A stretch of 64,000 nt of DNA from Campylobacter concisus (GTDB lineage: Bacteria; Campylobacterota; Campylobacteria; Campylobacterales; Campylobacteraceae): contig NZ_NDYP01000012.1 of the NCBI RefSeq assembly GCF_002165775.1, forward strand, positions 1 to 64,000. The letters run 5' to 3'. Of this stretch, positions 1-8,710 are shown one piece after another (position 1 is the first letter of the stretch; each line of letters begins with the position of its first letter). Position numbers and translations under genes: made by a program. The notes below the pieces were generated by a model that made no database searches, was not told the origin of the DNA, and saw nothing but the letters and a program-made list of their open reading frames with translations.

Positions 1-1
1 C

Positions 2-724
2 TACCGCCGCTACTACTTTGACGAGGGCGGCGCGTTAAAGCAAGATGGCACCTACAAGGCGGACAAGCGAGAGGGCGTATTTACCGACTATTACGTTAGC
101 GGCGAGGTTAGCGCACGTAGCCCATACGCGGGCGGGCTTCGAAACGGCGAGGACTTCGACTACTACAAAAGCGGTAAAATTCGAGGCGTGCGAACCTACA
201 AAGAGGGCAAGCGAGAGGGCGCGGAAACGTGGTACTACGAAAGCGGCACCGTGGAGGAGACGGGCGAATACAAAAATGACCGCAAAAACGGCGTTTGGAA
301 GCGATTTTACGAAAACGGCAAAACGCGCGTGGTAGAAAATTACAAAGACGGCGAAAAGGACGGCGTCGCGCGCGAATACTATCCAAGCGGCAAGCTACGA
401 GGCGAATACGAGTACAAAGACGGTCGCCAAACAGGTGCTGGGCTGGACTACTACGAGAGCGGGGCACTGGCGGCGAAAGTGATGTTTAAAAATGGGCGCT
501 ATCACGGGCTATATGAGGAGTATCACGAAAACGGCGCGCTAAAGGCCAGAGTGATGTTTGAGGACGGGTTGGAGGTCGGCGAGGCGCGCCACTACTACGC
601 AAACGGCAAACTCGAAGCCGAGGGCGAATTTGAGCGCGGCAGGCTCATCCGAGCTAAAAAATATGACGAAGCGGGTAAGCTAATCAGCGACAAGTCTGAT
701 AAAAACGGACTGCCGAGGGAGTAA
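2..724 (+). CDS. MORN/YwqK-like repeat protein, 5' end missing
   Basis: The reading frame is open from base 2 to the stop at 722-724, so the start lies before the window; the visible part is 240 residues. It consists almost wholly of tandem units of roughly 23 residues built on 'YY.sGkl....Y.dG...G', the pattern of MORN-like repeats in proteins usually named YwqK-family antitoxin. Such repeats form extended beta-hairpin solenoids. The antitoxin label comes from family naming and nothing here shows a toxin partner. No signal peptide can be judged because the N-terminus is absent. The DNA is visibly richer in G and C than all that follows, and the change is abrupt after the stop. Confident as a coding sequence, unsure of function. 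Confidence 0.8.
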   Translation, partial: YRRYYFDEGGALKQDGTYKADKREGVFTDYYVSGEVSARSPYAGGLRNGEDFDYYKSGKIRGVRTYKEGKREGAETWYYESGTVEETGEYKNDRKNGVWKRFYENGKTRVVENYKDGEKDGVAREYYPSGKLRGEYEYKDGRQTGAGLDYYESGALAAKVMFKNGRYHGLYEEYHENGALKARVMFEDGLEVGEARHYYANGKLEAEGEFERGRLIRAKKYDEAGKLISDKSDKNGLPRE

Positions 725-1048
725 ATACTAAAATAAGTTACTACTGGCATCATTTGAATTTTTACCAAACCAAATATTTACGTCCTTTTGTATTTTGAAT
801 ATTTTAATTAGCTTTAAATAACACTACAATAGTCGTACTTAATATTAAAATTTTTATATTTATCTTTTGCATCTTAGCCATAAAAGTAGCGATCTCATTT
901 ATAAAATCGATAATATTTTTATAAATAAAAGCAAAATTTCAATATAACAAGTAGTATAATTGCAAGCATGTAAATATTATTTTTTATATTTTAAGCGTAT
1001 TTTTGATTTTTGTATTCTGGTTTTTAAATATCTTAATAAGGAGCAAAA
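725..1048. other. AT-rich intergenic region before dcuC
   Basis: This 324-base stretch is very AT-rich and has no credible reading frame. The only signal I can defend is a TATAAT box near its right end, listed separately. A purine-rich ribosome site (AAGGAG) sits just before the ATG at 1049. Confidence 0.6.
955..960 (+). promoter_or_regulatory. -10 box (TATAAT) for dcuC
   Basis: A perfect TATAAT lies 89 bases before the dcuC ATG in an AT-rich stretch. Campylobacter sigma-70 promoters depend mainly on the -10 box and periodic T-rich DNA upstream. No clear -35 is seen. Confidence 0.45.
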
Positions 1049-2443
1049 ATGCATACTCTTGGTCTAATCATAGCCCTACTTACGCTTTTTGTTGTAGGCT
1101 GGGCGATTTTAAAAGGCAAATACGCCACTTTCGTGCTCTTACTCTCTGGCGTTATCATGCTTGTCTCTTCAGTCATTCTTGATACTGGAAAATTTTTACC
1201 AGAAAAGGTAAAGAGCACTGGAAATTCCTTACTGGATGTAGTTGAGTTTATCCACTATATGCTCTCAAATAATTTTTCACAACTTGGACTTTTAATCATG
1301 TTAATGGTAGGTTTTGCAAGTTATATGACTCATATCGGAGCAAATCAAGCCTTTGTGGGCATCGCCACAAAAAGGTTTAAAGCCATAAAAAGCCCATATT
1401 TTATGATCTTCATAGCTTTTTGCGTAGCAAAACTTATAAGCATGGTCATAACCAGTGCGGTTGGGCTTGGCGTGCTTTGTCTTGCGCTTCTTGGACCAGT
1501 TCTTATATCACTAGGACTAAATAAACTAAGCGTTGGTAGTATTTGTGCGATGAGTGGAGCTAGCTCAATGGTACTTCTTGGCTCATCGACAGCTGCTGCT
1601 GCAAAAGCAACTGAACTTGAGGTGCTTGATTATGTTTTTATCTATAAAATTCCAGCGGCTCTTCCAACTGTGCTCGTGATCGGCATTGCATTAGTTCTTT
1701 GGAATAGATACTTAGACAAAAAAGAAGGTTGGGTTTGTAGCGAGCATGTAGGAGAGAGCATTAGTTTTGACGATAAGGTGGATGTTCCAAAAGAGCAAGC
1801 ACCTATGATCTATGCTCTTTTACCATTTTTACCGATGATTTTAGTAGTAGTTTTTTCGCCATATTGTTTAAAAACTATAAAACTAAACATATCAAGCGTC
1901 ATAATCCTTTCTATGATAATTGCTATGGTTTTTGAAGCATTTAGGCATAAATTTAGCTTTGAAAAGCTTGGCGAAGGGCTAAAAGTATTTTTTAATGCCA
2001 TGGCAAAAAGCTTAAGTGGTGTTGTTATGCTAGTTGTAGCAGCTGGTATATTTGCTGAAGGGTTTAAAGCTCTTGGTATGCTTGATGCTATTGTAAATTT
2101 GGCAAAAAGCATAGGTTTTGGAGGGCTTGGCATGTCTATACTTTTTGTATTTATAACAACCATCGTTACAATCATAGCTGGCTCAAATGGTGCAAGCTTT
2201 TATCCGCTTTTAAATATGGTGCCAAATATAGCTAAGAGTTTAAACATCAACTCTGTTATGCTCGTGCTTCCTATGCATCAAGCCTCCACAATAGCTAGAC
2301 CACTTTCACCTGTCTCTGGCGTAGTGGTAGCCATTTCAGGCATGCTTCACATTAGCCCACTTTCGCTCATTAAAAGATGTAGCGTGCCAGCTATTTTAGG
2401 TCTTATAAGCCACCATATATTTGTATTTTTACTATCATTTTAA
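1049..2443 (+). CDS. dcuC: DcuC-type anaerobic C4-dicarboxylate transporter
   Basis: The 464-residue protein is hydrophobic throughout, with about a dozen membrane helices, and has the length and sequence character of the DcuC family. These inner-membrane carriers move C4-dicarboxylates (fumarate, succinate, malate) during anaerobic growth, often succinate efflux or succinate/fumarate exchange. Conserved-looking small-residue stretches (for example 'SICAMSGASSMVLLGSS' near residue 165) lie in the predicted transport core. The ATG follows AAGGAG at good spacing. The M3 peptidase gene begins 9 bases after the stop, so the two are probably co-transcribed. This fits an organism that respires fumarate. 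The substrate direction is inferred from the family. Confidence 0.88.
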   Translation: MHTLGLIIALLTLFVVGWAILKGKYATFVLLLSGVIMLVSSVILDTGKFLPEKVKSTGNSLLDVVEFIHYMLSNNFSQLGLLIMLMVGFASYMTHIGANQAFVGIATKRFKAIKSPYFMIFIAFCVAKLISMVITSAVGLGVLCLALLGPVLISLGLNKLSVGSICAMSGASSMVLLGSSTAAAAKATELEVLDYVFIYKIPAALPTVLVIGIALVLWNRYLDKKEGWVCSEHVGESISFDDKVDVPKEQAPMIYALLPFLPMILVVVFSPYCLKTIKLNISSVIILSMIIAMVFEAFRHKFSFEKLGEGLKVFFNAMAKSLSGVVMLVVAAGIFAEGFKALGMLDAIVNLAKSIGFGGLGMSILFVFITTIVTIIAGSNGASFYPLLNMVPNIAKSLNINSVMLVLPMHQASTIARPLSPVSGVVVAISGMLHISPLSLIKRCSVPAILGLISHHIFVFLLSF

Positions 2444-2452
2444 GGAGAAAAT

Positions 2453-4180
2453 ATGAGATGGAGCTTTGATGATTCTTACGTAGATTTTGATAACGAAATT
2501 TTTACCTCATCGTTTGAAAATCTAAAAGCACAAAATGAAAATTTGGTTAAATTTTTAAACAATAGTGAGCTTACCAAAGCTATCATCTCATACGAAGAAG
2601 CATACAAAGAAGCAACTAGCCTACTCGCATTTTGTCGTTGCAAAAGTAGCGATAATACAAAAGATGAGCTAGCTAGTAAATTTGAGCTAAAAATAAAAGA
2701 GCAAAAAGCTAAACTTGATACGGCAAAGGAGATACTTTTTGATAAATTTGATAGCCTAAAAAGTGATGATAAAATTTTTCAAAGCACTCAATTTAAACAT
2801 ATAAAATTTCTATATTTAGAGCATAAAAATAGCAAGAGTAAAATACGAAAAAAGAGCGAAAGAGAGTTTTTTGCAAATTTAGCGCTCACAAATTTTTTTC
2901 CACTTTTTGCAAATTTTAGACATCTAAATAATTTAATAAATATCTCTACTACCAATAAAAATGCAAAGACACAAAGCTATAATCTTGCAAAATGTATGGG
3001 TATATTAAAAGGATCAGATGATGAAATTTTACGCAAAAATGTGTTTAATGCTCTGAGTTCTCACTATGATAAATTTGCCGATCTTTATCTTGATATCTTA
3101 AATATGCTTCATGGATTTAGACTGGCTAAATTTAAGGCAGCAAAAGTTGATTTTTTAACTCCAAGCCTTGAAGAAAATAAAATGAGCCTTGACACTTTAA
3201 ACGCCATGCAAGAAGCCATTAGCAAAAGAGTGGAAAAAATAAGAGAATGCGTAAGAATAAGAGCTAGCTTTTTAGGTGGTAAAAGTATGAGAAGTTGCGA
3301 TCTTTTGGCACCTTATCCACTTAGCAAGCATAGTGAAATTTCTCATGACGAGGCTATTAAAATCATCAAAAAAGCATTAAAACCACTGGGCGAAGATAAT
3401 TTTATCGAGCTTATGATAGACAAACACTGGATAGAAAGCGATGTACGAGAAAATAAAGCTGGTGGAGCATTTTTTGTGAGTTTGCCAAAATTTAAGCAAC
3501 CAAGAATTTTTACCACCTACATGAATACTCTTTCGCACTTAATCCAGCAAGCTCATGAGCTTGGGCATGCTTGGCACTACTACTTAATGCGTGATCTTCC
3601 GGTTTTAAGCGCAAATTTTCCAATGAGCTTAGCTGAGAGTGCAAGCACATTTAATGAGACTCTTTTACGAAATGAACTAAAAAAAGATGACTCACTTAGA
3701 GTAGAAATTTTATGGCAGGAGCTAAAAAGCGCTGCAAATTTTTTACTTCATATAAACGTTAGATACGAGTTCGAAACTGGTTTTATAAAGTTGCGACAAA
3801 AAGGTCAAGTTAGCAAAAAAGATGCAAATGATCTTTTAAAACAAGCTTGGGATAAATTTTATAAAGACAGCACGAGCGATGTTGAAGAATTTTTGCCATA
3901 TTTTAAGCCACATTTTTATAAAACAGATAACTACATCTACAACTATCCTTATAGTGTCGGCTATCTGCTATCACAATTTTTTCTAAGTGAGTTTAAAAAA
4001 GACGAAGCAAAATTTTGCAAAATTTATAAACAATTTTTAATAGAGTGTGGCACAAAAAGCGTGGAAGAACTAATAAAAAAACACTTTAAAAAAGATACAA
4101 CAAAGTGCGAATTTTGGCTGATTGGCATAGATGAAGCGCTAAAAAATTTAGATGAGTTTAAAAAGGTAGTGACCGTATAA
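2453..4180 (+). CDS. pepF: M3-family oligoendopeptidase (PepF/Thimet type)
   Basis: This 575-residue cytoplasmic metallopeptidase carries the zinc motif HELGH at residues 368-372 (preceding AHELGHAWH). A downstream glutamate at residue 395, in 'LAESASTFNE', is the likely third zinc ligand. That arrangement is diagnostic of peptidase family M3, which trims short peptides in the cytosol. The N-terminal half is helical and charged, as in PepF, and length is normal. There is no signal peptide. A GGAG ribosome site precedes the ATG, and the gene sits 9 bases downstream of dcuC. PepF is a family-level symbol; exact peptide specificity cannot be read from the sequence. Confidence 0.88.
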   Translation: MRWSFDDSYVDFDNEIFTSSFENLKAQNENLVKFLNNSELTKAIISYEEAYKEATSLLAFCRCKSSDNTKDELASKFELKIKEQKAKLDTAKEILFDKFDSLKSDDKIFQSTQFKHIKFLYLEHKNSKSKIRKKSEREFFANLALTNFFPLFANFRHLNNLINISTTNKNAKTQSYNLAKCMGILKGSDDEILRKNVFNALSSHYDKFADLYLDILNMLHGFRLAKFKAAKVDFLTPSLEENKMSLDTLNAMQEAISKRVEKIRECVRIRASFLGGKSMRSCDLLAPYPLSKHSEISHDEAIKIIKKALKPLGEDNFIELMIDKHWIESDVRENKAGGAFFVSLPKFKQPRIFTTYMNTLSHLIQQAHELGHAWHYYLMRDLPVLSANFPMSLAESASTFNETLLRNELKKDDSLRVEILWQELKSAANFLLHINVRYEFETGFIKLRQKGQVSKKDANDLLKQAWDKFYKDSTSDVEEFLPYFKPHFYKTDNYIYNYPYSVGYLLSQFFLSEFKKDEAKFCKIYKQFLIECGTKSVEELIKKHFKKDTTKCEFWLIGIDEALKNLDEFKKVVTV

Positions 4181-4189
4181 ATTCACTAG

Positions 4190-4612
4190 TTATCTTAAAC
4201 GTTTTATTTTTTTTCGAGAAATTTTATAAATTTTTGATGGGGCATCTTCGAAAAAATGATCATCTACTATTTCATCAGCCACGCTCATAGCCCAAGCTTC
4301 ATTAAAATTTTGTCCATTCTTGTTCGCACTGCTTGAATAAAACCAGTCAAATTTAGCTAAAAATTTTTCGTGCTCACACTCTTTTACGACTCTAATAGCC
4401 TTTAAATTTGGATACAAAAATGTGGCTTTTCTTGAACGGCGTATAAAATTTTTATACTTTTTTGGCACTCTAACAAGCTCATTTAAAACGCTAAATTTTG
4501 CCGTCGTGATAAGGCAAGGTTTATTCTCATCACGCATTTTGACCTTGTTTATCTCTTTATAATCTTTACTCAAAAAGCCAGCTGTCGTATCGGTTTGTGC
4601 TAGAAATATCAT
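4190..4612 (-). CDS. Sua5/YciO/YrdC-like protein, short form
   Basis: Starting at the ATG at 4612 gives 140 residues beginning 'MIFLAQTDTTAGFLSKD', which resembles the N-terminus of the Sua5/YrdC fold. That family makes the threonylcarbamoyl-AMP used for the t6A modification of tRNA. This start is preferred because it overlaps the stop of the upstream EamA gene as ATGA, a typical translational-coupling arrangement; a longer frame from 4702 lies inside that gene. At 140 residues it is shorter than standalone TsaC/Sua5 (about 185 or more), so it may be a paralogue without full activity. The C-terminus is lysine/arginine-rich. Confidence 0.65.
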   Translation of the reverse strand: MIFLAQTDTTAGFLSKDYKEINKVKMRDENKPCLITTAKFSVLNELVRVPKKYKNFIRRSRKATFLYPNLKAIRVVKECEHEKFLAKFDWFYSSSANKNGQNFNEAWAMSVADEIVDDHFFEDAPSKIYKISRKKIKRLR

Positions 4613-5496
4613 AATTTTTCTCTTTTTGATAGTAAAAATATACAAGAGATTATTAGAGCAAATCCTAAAAAATCCCAAAATACAAATTTTGTTCCAAGCC
4701 AAAAGTAGCCAAAGAAGGCCGCACTTAGTGGCTCTATGCAGGCTAATAAACTAGCTTTTGCTGCGCCTATTAACTTAACACCTATCATATAAAAGCTAAA
4801 TGCAAAAATGGTGCCAAGCGTAATAACAGCAATAAATGCCAGCCATTGATTTATACCATTAAGCCCAGCAAAATCCCAAACTCTCATATAGCAAGCAAGC
4901 ACTACTCCGCCCATAACCATGCCCCAGCCAAGCGTGAGAGTGACTGAATATTTAGCATTCAGCCTTGCTGGAGCTAGGTTATAAACGCAGACGCAAACGG
5001 CGCTCACCAAGCACCAAAATAGCGCTTTTGGCGAGATGGCAAGAGATGAAATTTGCGCATGTGTGCTTAGGAAAAATACGCCAAGCATGGCTAAAAATAG
5101 AGCTAAAATTTCAAGTTTTCTTGGGACGCGTTTTTCTTTTATGCAAATGACCATTAAAATTAAAGCAGGAGCAGTGTATTGAATAACAGTCGCAACTGCG
5201 GCATTTGAAAGCTCAATGGAGTAAAAATAAGCGTACTGCGTCATCATAAGCCCAAGCAGGGCATAGACTAAAAACTCACCAAGAAGCTTTATATCTTTAA
5301 TCGGAGCAAAAACGGCACTTGGTTCTTTAAAAGCATAAAAAATCACAATAACAATGCCAGCTAGCATCAGTCTATATGGCACTAAAAAATCAGAATTTAT
5401 ACCAAGTGAAAATAGATACTGCCCACAAACCCCACTAAATCCCCAAAGGATACCGCCAACTAAAGTAAGGAGTATCCCAAGACGATGAGTATTCAT
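4609..5496 (-). CDS. EamA/DMT-family inner-membrane transporter
   Basis: The 295 residues form about ten membrane helices in two homologous halves, the layout of the drug/metabolite transporter (EamA) superfamily. The N-terminal 'GGILWGFSGVCGQYLF' is typical of the first EamA helix. Members export amino acids, metabolites or drugs; the substrate is not predictable here. The stop overlaps the start of the YrdC-like gene by ATGA, and the lipoprotein operon's last gene ends 5 bases upstream, so read-through from that operon is possible. Length is normal. Confidence 0.82.
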   Translation of the reverse strand: MNTHRLGILLTLVGGILWGFSGVCGQYLFSLGINSDFLVPYRLMLAGIVIVIFYAFKEPSAVFAPIKDIKLLGEFLVYALLGLMMTQYAYFYSIELSNAAVATVIQYTAPALILMVICIKEKRVPRKLEILALFLAMLGVFFLSTHAQISSLAISPKALFWCLVSAVCVCVYNLAPARLNAKYSVTLTLGWGMVMGGVVLACYMRVWDFAGLNGINQWLAFIAVITLGTIFAFSFYMIGVKLIGAAKASLLACIEPLSAAFFGYFWLGTKFVFWDFLGFALIISCIFLLSKREKL

Positions 5497-5501
5497 TAAA
5501 T

Positions 5502-6179
5502 TTATCTGTCTTTATGAAGCTGTGCATCTTTGCCATAATATGGCGAATATGGTCCATAAAGTATACAGTTGCGACAATTTCTTGAAAATAAATAAGCATC
5601 AGCTCTTACTGCTAGGTCGTAGGATCTGTCTGAGATGGTATTTGCCACCTGTGAGATGACGGCTGAGACTAACATGCCAAGTAGGCTACTTTGGCCGCTG
5701 CTACTATCTTCTGCTGCCATAGCACTACCTTGCCAAAGAGTAGCACCGCTTTTTATATCGATAAGCTTTGCTTCAAGGACAACCTTTGTTGAGCTTGAGA
5801 TGACTGCATAGCTCGTACCATAATCTTTTATGTTTATGTAAAGCACACTATCAGCATGAAAAATTTTATCAAGCTTATTTAGTGGTACGGCTGCGATCTC
5901 GCTTGGCTCGGTTATACCATTTAGCTTAAAGGTATCATTTACAAGAGCCACTGGAAATACATAGTATCCTGCCTCACTTAGTGGTGCGACTGCATTTGCT
6001 AAAACTGCTGCTGGACCTGAAATTTCTGTGCTATCATTTGTTGGCATAAGCACTAAGATAGAGTGAGGTCTTTTTTGTAAAAATTCTGAGTAGTCGTATG
6101 GCTCAGGCTCTTTTATAGAGCAACCCGTAAAAAATACTACCGAAAATATAGCGGCTATAAATTTCAGGCTATTTTTCAT
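5502..6179 (-). CDS. GNA1162-family (DUF799) lipoprotein
   Basis: A 225-residue lipoprotein precursor: the signal peptide ends in the lipobox FTGC with the acylated cysteine at residue 20. The mature part matches the GNA1162/DUF799 pattern ('SILVLMPTNDSTEISGP', 'GYYVFPVALVNDTF', 'GATLWQG'). The family was named from a meningococcal surface lipoprotein with a TolB-like fold. It overlaps the DUF4810 gene by 11 bases and is the last of three consecutive lipoprotein genes whose products probably act together at the outer membrane. Function is unknown in detail; the C-terminus is rich in Y, C and H. Confidence 0.82.
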   Translation of the reverse strand: MKNSLKFIAAIFSVVFFTGCSIKEPEPYDYSEFLQKRPHSILVLMPTNDSTEISGPAAVLANAVAPLSEAGYYVFPVALVNDTFKLNGITEPSEIAAVPLNKLDKIFHADSVLYINIKDYGTSYAVISSSTKVVLEAKLIDIKSGATLWQGSAMAAEDSSSGQSSLLGMLVSAVISQVANTISDRSYDLAVRADAYLFSRNCRNCILYGPYSPYYGKDAQLHKDR

Positions 6180-6573
6180 TATTCGCCCCCTCTTTTTGCT
6201 CTACTTTTTTCGGAGTTAAATTTTTAGAGCCTTTAATGAAATTTATATATTCCCTTGACTCTGGGAAATTTTGCACCTCTTTGTCAAAATTTACATTTGC
6301 AGCGCCTAAATTTCCATTATTTAGATACAAAAGTCCAAGGTGTGCGTATACGCCAGGAGCGATCTTGTAGCCCTTTTGTGTTGATATCTGCACCAAATTT
6401 TCTAAGCGTGAAATTTGCTCGTTTGTATCGCCCTCTTCGTTTAGGTAGCTATATAGCGAGCTACTATATGATCCGTCCCAATAATAAAGTGATCTTGGGC
6501 CGTTTGAATGGCCGCAACCCGCTAAAAATAGTGCAAAAAGCGCAAGGCTGGCAAGCTTTATTTTACTTGCCAT
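6169..6573 (-). CDS. DUF4810-family lipoprotein
   Basis: The 134-residue product has a lipoprotein signal with lipobox LAGC, cysteine 20. The mature part is short and helical: 'SLYYWDGSYSSSLYSYL' followed by a TPR-like segment ('GVYAHLGLLYLNNGNLGAA'). This matches DUF4810, found almost always between a CsgG-like and a GNA1162-like gene. It overlaps both neighbours, by 16 bases at its start and 11 at its end, which implies tight co-expression and probably a protein complex. No enzymatic motif is visible. Confidence 0.8.
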   Translation of the reverse strand: MASKIKLASLALFALFLAGCGHSNGPRSLYYWDGSYSSSLYSYLNEEGDTNEQISRLENLVQISTQKGYKIAPGVYAHLGLLYLNNGNLGAANVNFDKEVQNFPESREYINFIKGSKNLTPKKVEQKEGANNEK

Positions 6574-7226
6574 GCTCCACTTTCTATGCCATTTACGAGA
6601 TTATTTACCGCTTCAATAATAGCTAGGCTTAAAACCTTGCCATTTAGCGTAGAGTCGTATCCTGCTGTGCCGCCAAAGCCTATGATCTCTCTGTTTGAAA
6701 GGGTATATTCACCAGCGCCGCTAACCGAATATACAACCTCAGCTGTTTTGGTATCAACGATATTTAAATTTACCTTTGAATAGGCAGTTTGTTGCTTACC
6801 TTTGCCAAGTATGCCAAATAGCTGATGATCGCCCGTAGTTTTTCGTCCAAACTCGGTTACATCACCGGTTATCACGTATCTTGCGCCTTTTAGATTTTGA
6901 GCGGTTTTACTTAGCTCGCTCTCTTGTTTGATCACTTTCATATTTGATCTATCAAGCACTAAAAATCTACCGCTTTGCTGTAAATTTGTGATCAAAATAC
7001 TTTGAGCTTGGTTACCAAGCCTATCCTCGCCATCAGCAAATACACCATTTTGGTAAGCTGATTGATTATTAAATCGACCTATCGAAACCGAAATTTTTTG
7101 GCCATTGTAAACTGTGCCGTAGCTTGCTACTTTTGGAGTCTCAACAACCCTTGAACTCTCACTCGCACATCCAGCAAAAAGAGCTGCTGTAAGCAAAACT
7201 GCACCAAATTTAAATACACTTTTCAT
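6558..7226 (-). CDS. CsgG/HfaB-family lipoprotein
   Basis: First gene of the lipoprotein operon; 222 residues. The signal peptide ends in LFAGC with cysteine at residue 20. The mature sequence has CsgG features: 'ISVSIGRFNNQSAY', 'LITNLQQSGRFLVLDRSNM', 'GARYVITGDVTEFG' and 'VNLNIVDTKTAEVVYSVSGAGEY'. CsgG itself forms the outer-membrane pore for curli secretion. No curli subunit genes are present here, so this is better seen as the CsgG-like partner of DUF4810 and GNA1162 lipoproteins. It is shorter than E. coli CsgG (277 residues). An AAAGGAT ribosome site precedes the ATG. Confidence 0.83.
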   Translation of the reverse strand: MKSVFKFGAVLLTAALFAGCASESSRVVETPKVASYGTVYNGQKISVSIGRFNNQSAYQNGVFADGEDRLGNQAQSILITNLQQSGRFLVLDRSNMKVIKQESELSKTAQNLKGARYVITGDVTEFGRKTTGDHQLFGILGKGKQQTAYSKVNLNIVDTKTAEVVYSVSGAGEYTLSNREIIGFGGTAGYDSTLNGKVLSLAIIEAVNNLVNGIESGAWQVK

Positions 7227-7273
7227 TTTTTATCCTTTACGACAAAATCGCTTGTATATTACTAAATTTCTTT

Positions 7274-8632
7274 TTAAATAGCTTTAAATTTCATCCATGT
7301 ACCTTTTAGATATCTAATCGTAAAAAGCACCGCCTTTACAGCCCAGTCAGCAAACATTGCAAACCAAGTACCTATCATACCAAGATCAAACGTAAGTGCA
7401 AAGACATAGGCCAAGATGACTCTACAAGCAAACATACAAACTAAATTTACAATCATTGGATATTTAGCGTCCCCAGCAGCACGAAAAACGGTCGGATATG
7501 TGTAAGCAAGTGGCCAAATAAGACACATAGCGATACCGTGATACCAGACGATCTGTCTTGTTAAATTTATGGCTTCTTCCGAGAGATTATAAACAAGAAG
7601 CAATGGCTCAAGTAAAAGCAAAATTACTGCTGTGCTAAAAAGCTGGACAATATAGATACTTATCATCGACTTTCTTACGTAAAATTTAGCCTGAGCAAAG
7701 TCGTTTGCGCCAACACACCTTGAGATAACCACACTAAGCCCTGTTCCTATCGCCATACCAGGAAGTACTTGAAACATCACGATCGTCCCTCCCACGGCAT
7801 TTGCAGCGATACTTGCCGTACCAAAGAGAGAAACTAAACTTAAAACAATAATGCGCCCTACGTAAAACATCGAATTTTCAAAACCATAAGGCACTCCAAT
7901 ATTTAAAATTTTCTTGATGATCTCGTAGTCAAATTTATAGATAAGACTCTTTCTTATGTGAAGTTTTAGCCTTATATCAAGAAGCAAATAGACTATAACA
8001 AAGCAAGCAAGCATCTTGGCTATAAGCGTGCTAATAGCAATACCTAAAACACCAGTATGAAATGTATAAATACTAATGGCAGTTAGAAGTATGTTTAATA
8101 AATTTGCAGCCGCCATAATATACATAGGTAGCTTTGCGTTTGACATCGTGCGAAAGATCGCCGCAGCTGCTGCATAGACTGCTAAAAATGGCGCGGAAAT
8201 GGCCGAGAAAACAAGATAGTGGCTAGCATCATGCCTTACTTGCTCTCCAATATCGCCAAAGACATAATCTAGAATAATATCTTTTAAAACTATGATGACT
8301 GCTGCGATAAAAAGGGCAAAGATAAAACTAAACCAGACGAGCTGATTTGCTGTGATTTTGGCGTTGCCACTTTGTTTATTACCAAGATACTGGCTAGCAA
8401 CCACTGAGCCGCCAGTAGCGATAGCTGTAAAAATACTGATAAAAAGCGCCATGACAAATTCCACAAGACTAATTGCACTTACAGCGCTTTCACTAACACT
8501 TGCTGCCATTAGCGAGTTTGCAAGCCCTAGACTATACTCTAAAAACTGCTCAACCGCAATAGGGAAAAATAGCTTTGCAAGGTCGGCATTTGAGAAAAAT
8601 TTTGTATTTTGATCTTTGATTTTGTTTACCAT
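7274..8632 (-). CDS. MATE-family efflux transporter
   Basis: A 452-residue inner-membrane protein with about twelve helices in two halves, matching the multidrug and toxin extrusion family (NorM/DinF type). Early residues 'LFFPIAVEQFLEYSLGLANSLMAA' and the later 'AANAVGGTIVMFQVLPGMAIGTG' correspond to conserved MATE helices 1 and 7. These proteins exchange Na+ or H+ for organic cations or other drugs. It lies 47 bases before the CsgG-type gene on the same strand, so it may share a transcript, but no functional link is evident. Substrate unknown. Confidence 0.87.
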   Translation of the reverse strand: MVNKIKDQNTKFFSNADLAKLFFPIAVEQFLEYSLGLANSLMAASVSESAVSAISLVEFVMALFISIFTAIATGGSVVASQYLGNKQSGNAKITANQLVWFSFIFALFIAAVIIVLKDIILDYVFGDIGEQVRHDASHYLVFSAISAPFLAVYAAAAAIFRTMSNAKLPMYIMAAANLLNILLTAISIYTFHTGVLGIAISTLIAKMLACFVIVYLLLDIRLKLHIRKSLIYKFDYEIIKKILNIGVPYGFENSMFYVGRIIVLSLVSLFGTASIAANAVGGTIVMFQVLPGMAIGTGLSVVISRCVGANDFAQAKFYVRKSMISIYIVQLFSTAVILLLLEPLLLVYNLSEEAINLTRQIVWYHGIAMCLIWPLAYTYPTVFRAAGDAKYPMIVNLVCMFACRVILAYVFALTFDLGMIGTWFAMFADWAVKAVLFTIRYLKGTWMKFKAI

Positions 8633-8710
8633 GCTTCCCCTAAGATAAACTTAAAAATTTTAATATATTTAAGCCAAGATCTGCTTTTTGCAAATCCTGA
8701 CTTAAAAATT

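Noticed and set aside
108-467. Minus-strand open frame of 119 codons opposite the MORN-repeat gene
   Set aside because: It mirrors the repeat gene on the other strand, is extremely Arg/Cys/Ser-rich and has no ribosome site; it is open only because of the GC-rich repeats.
2-724. The YwqK-like gene as part of a toxin-antitoxin system
   Set aside because: The antitoxin name is only family nomenclature; no toxin-like gene follows, and the left side is outside the window.
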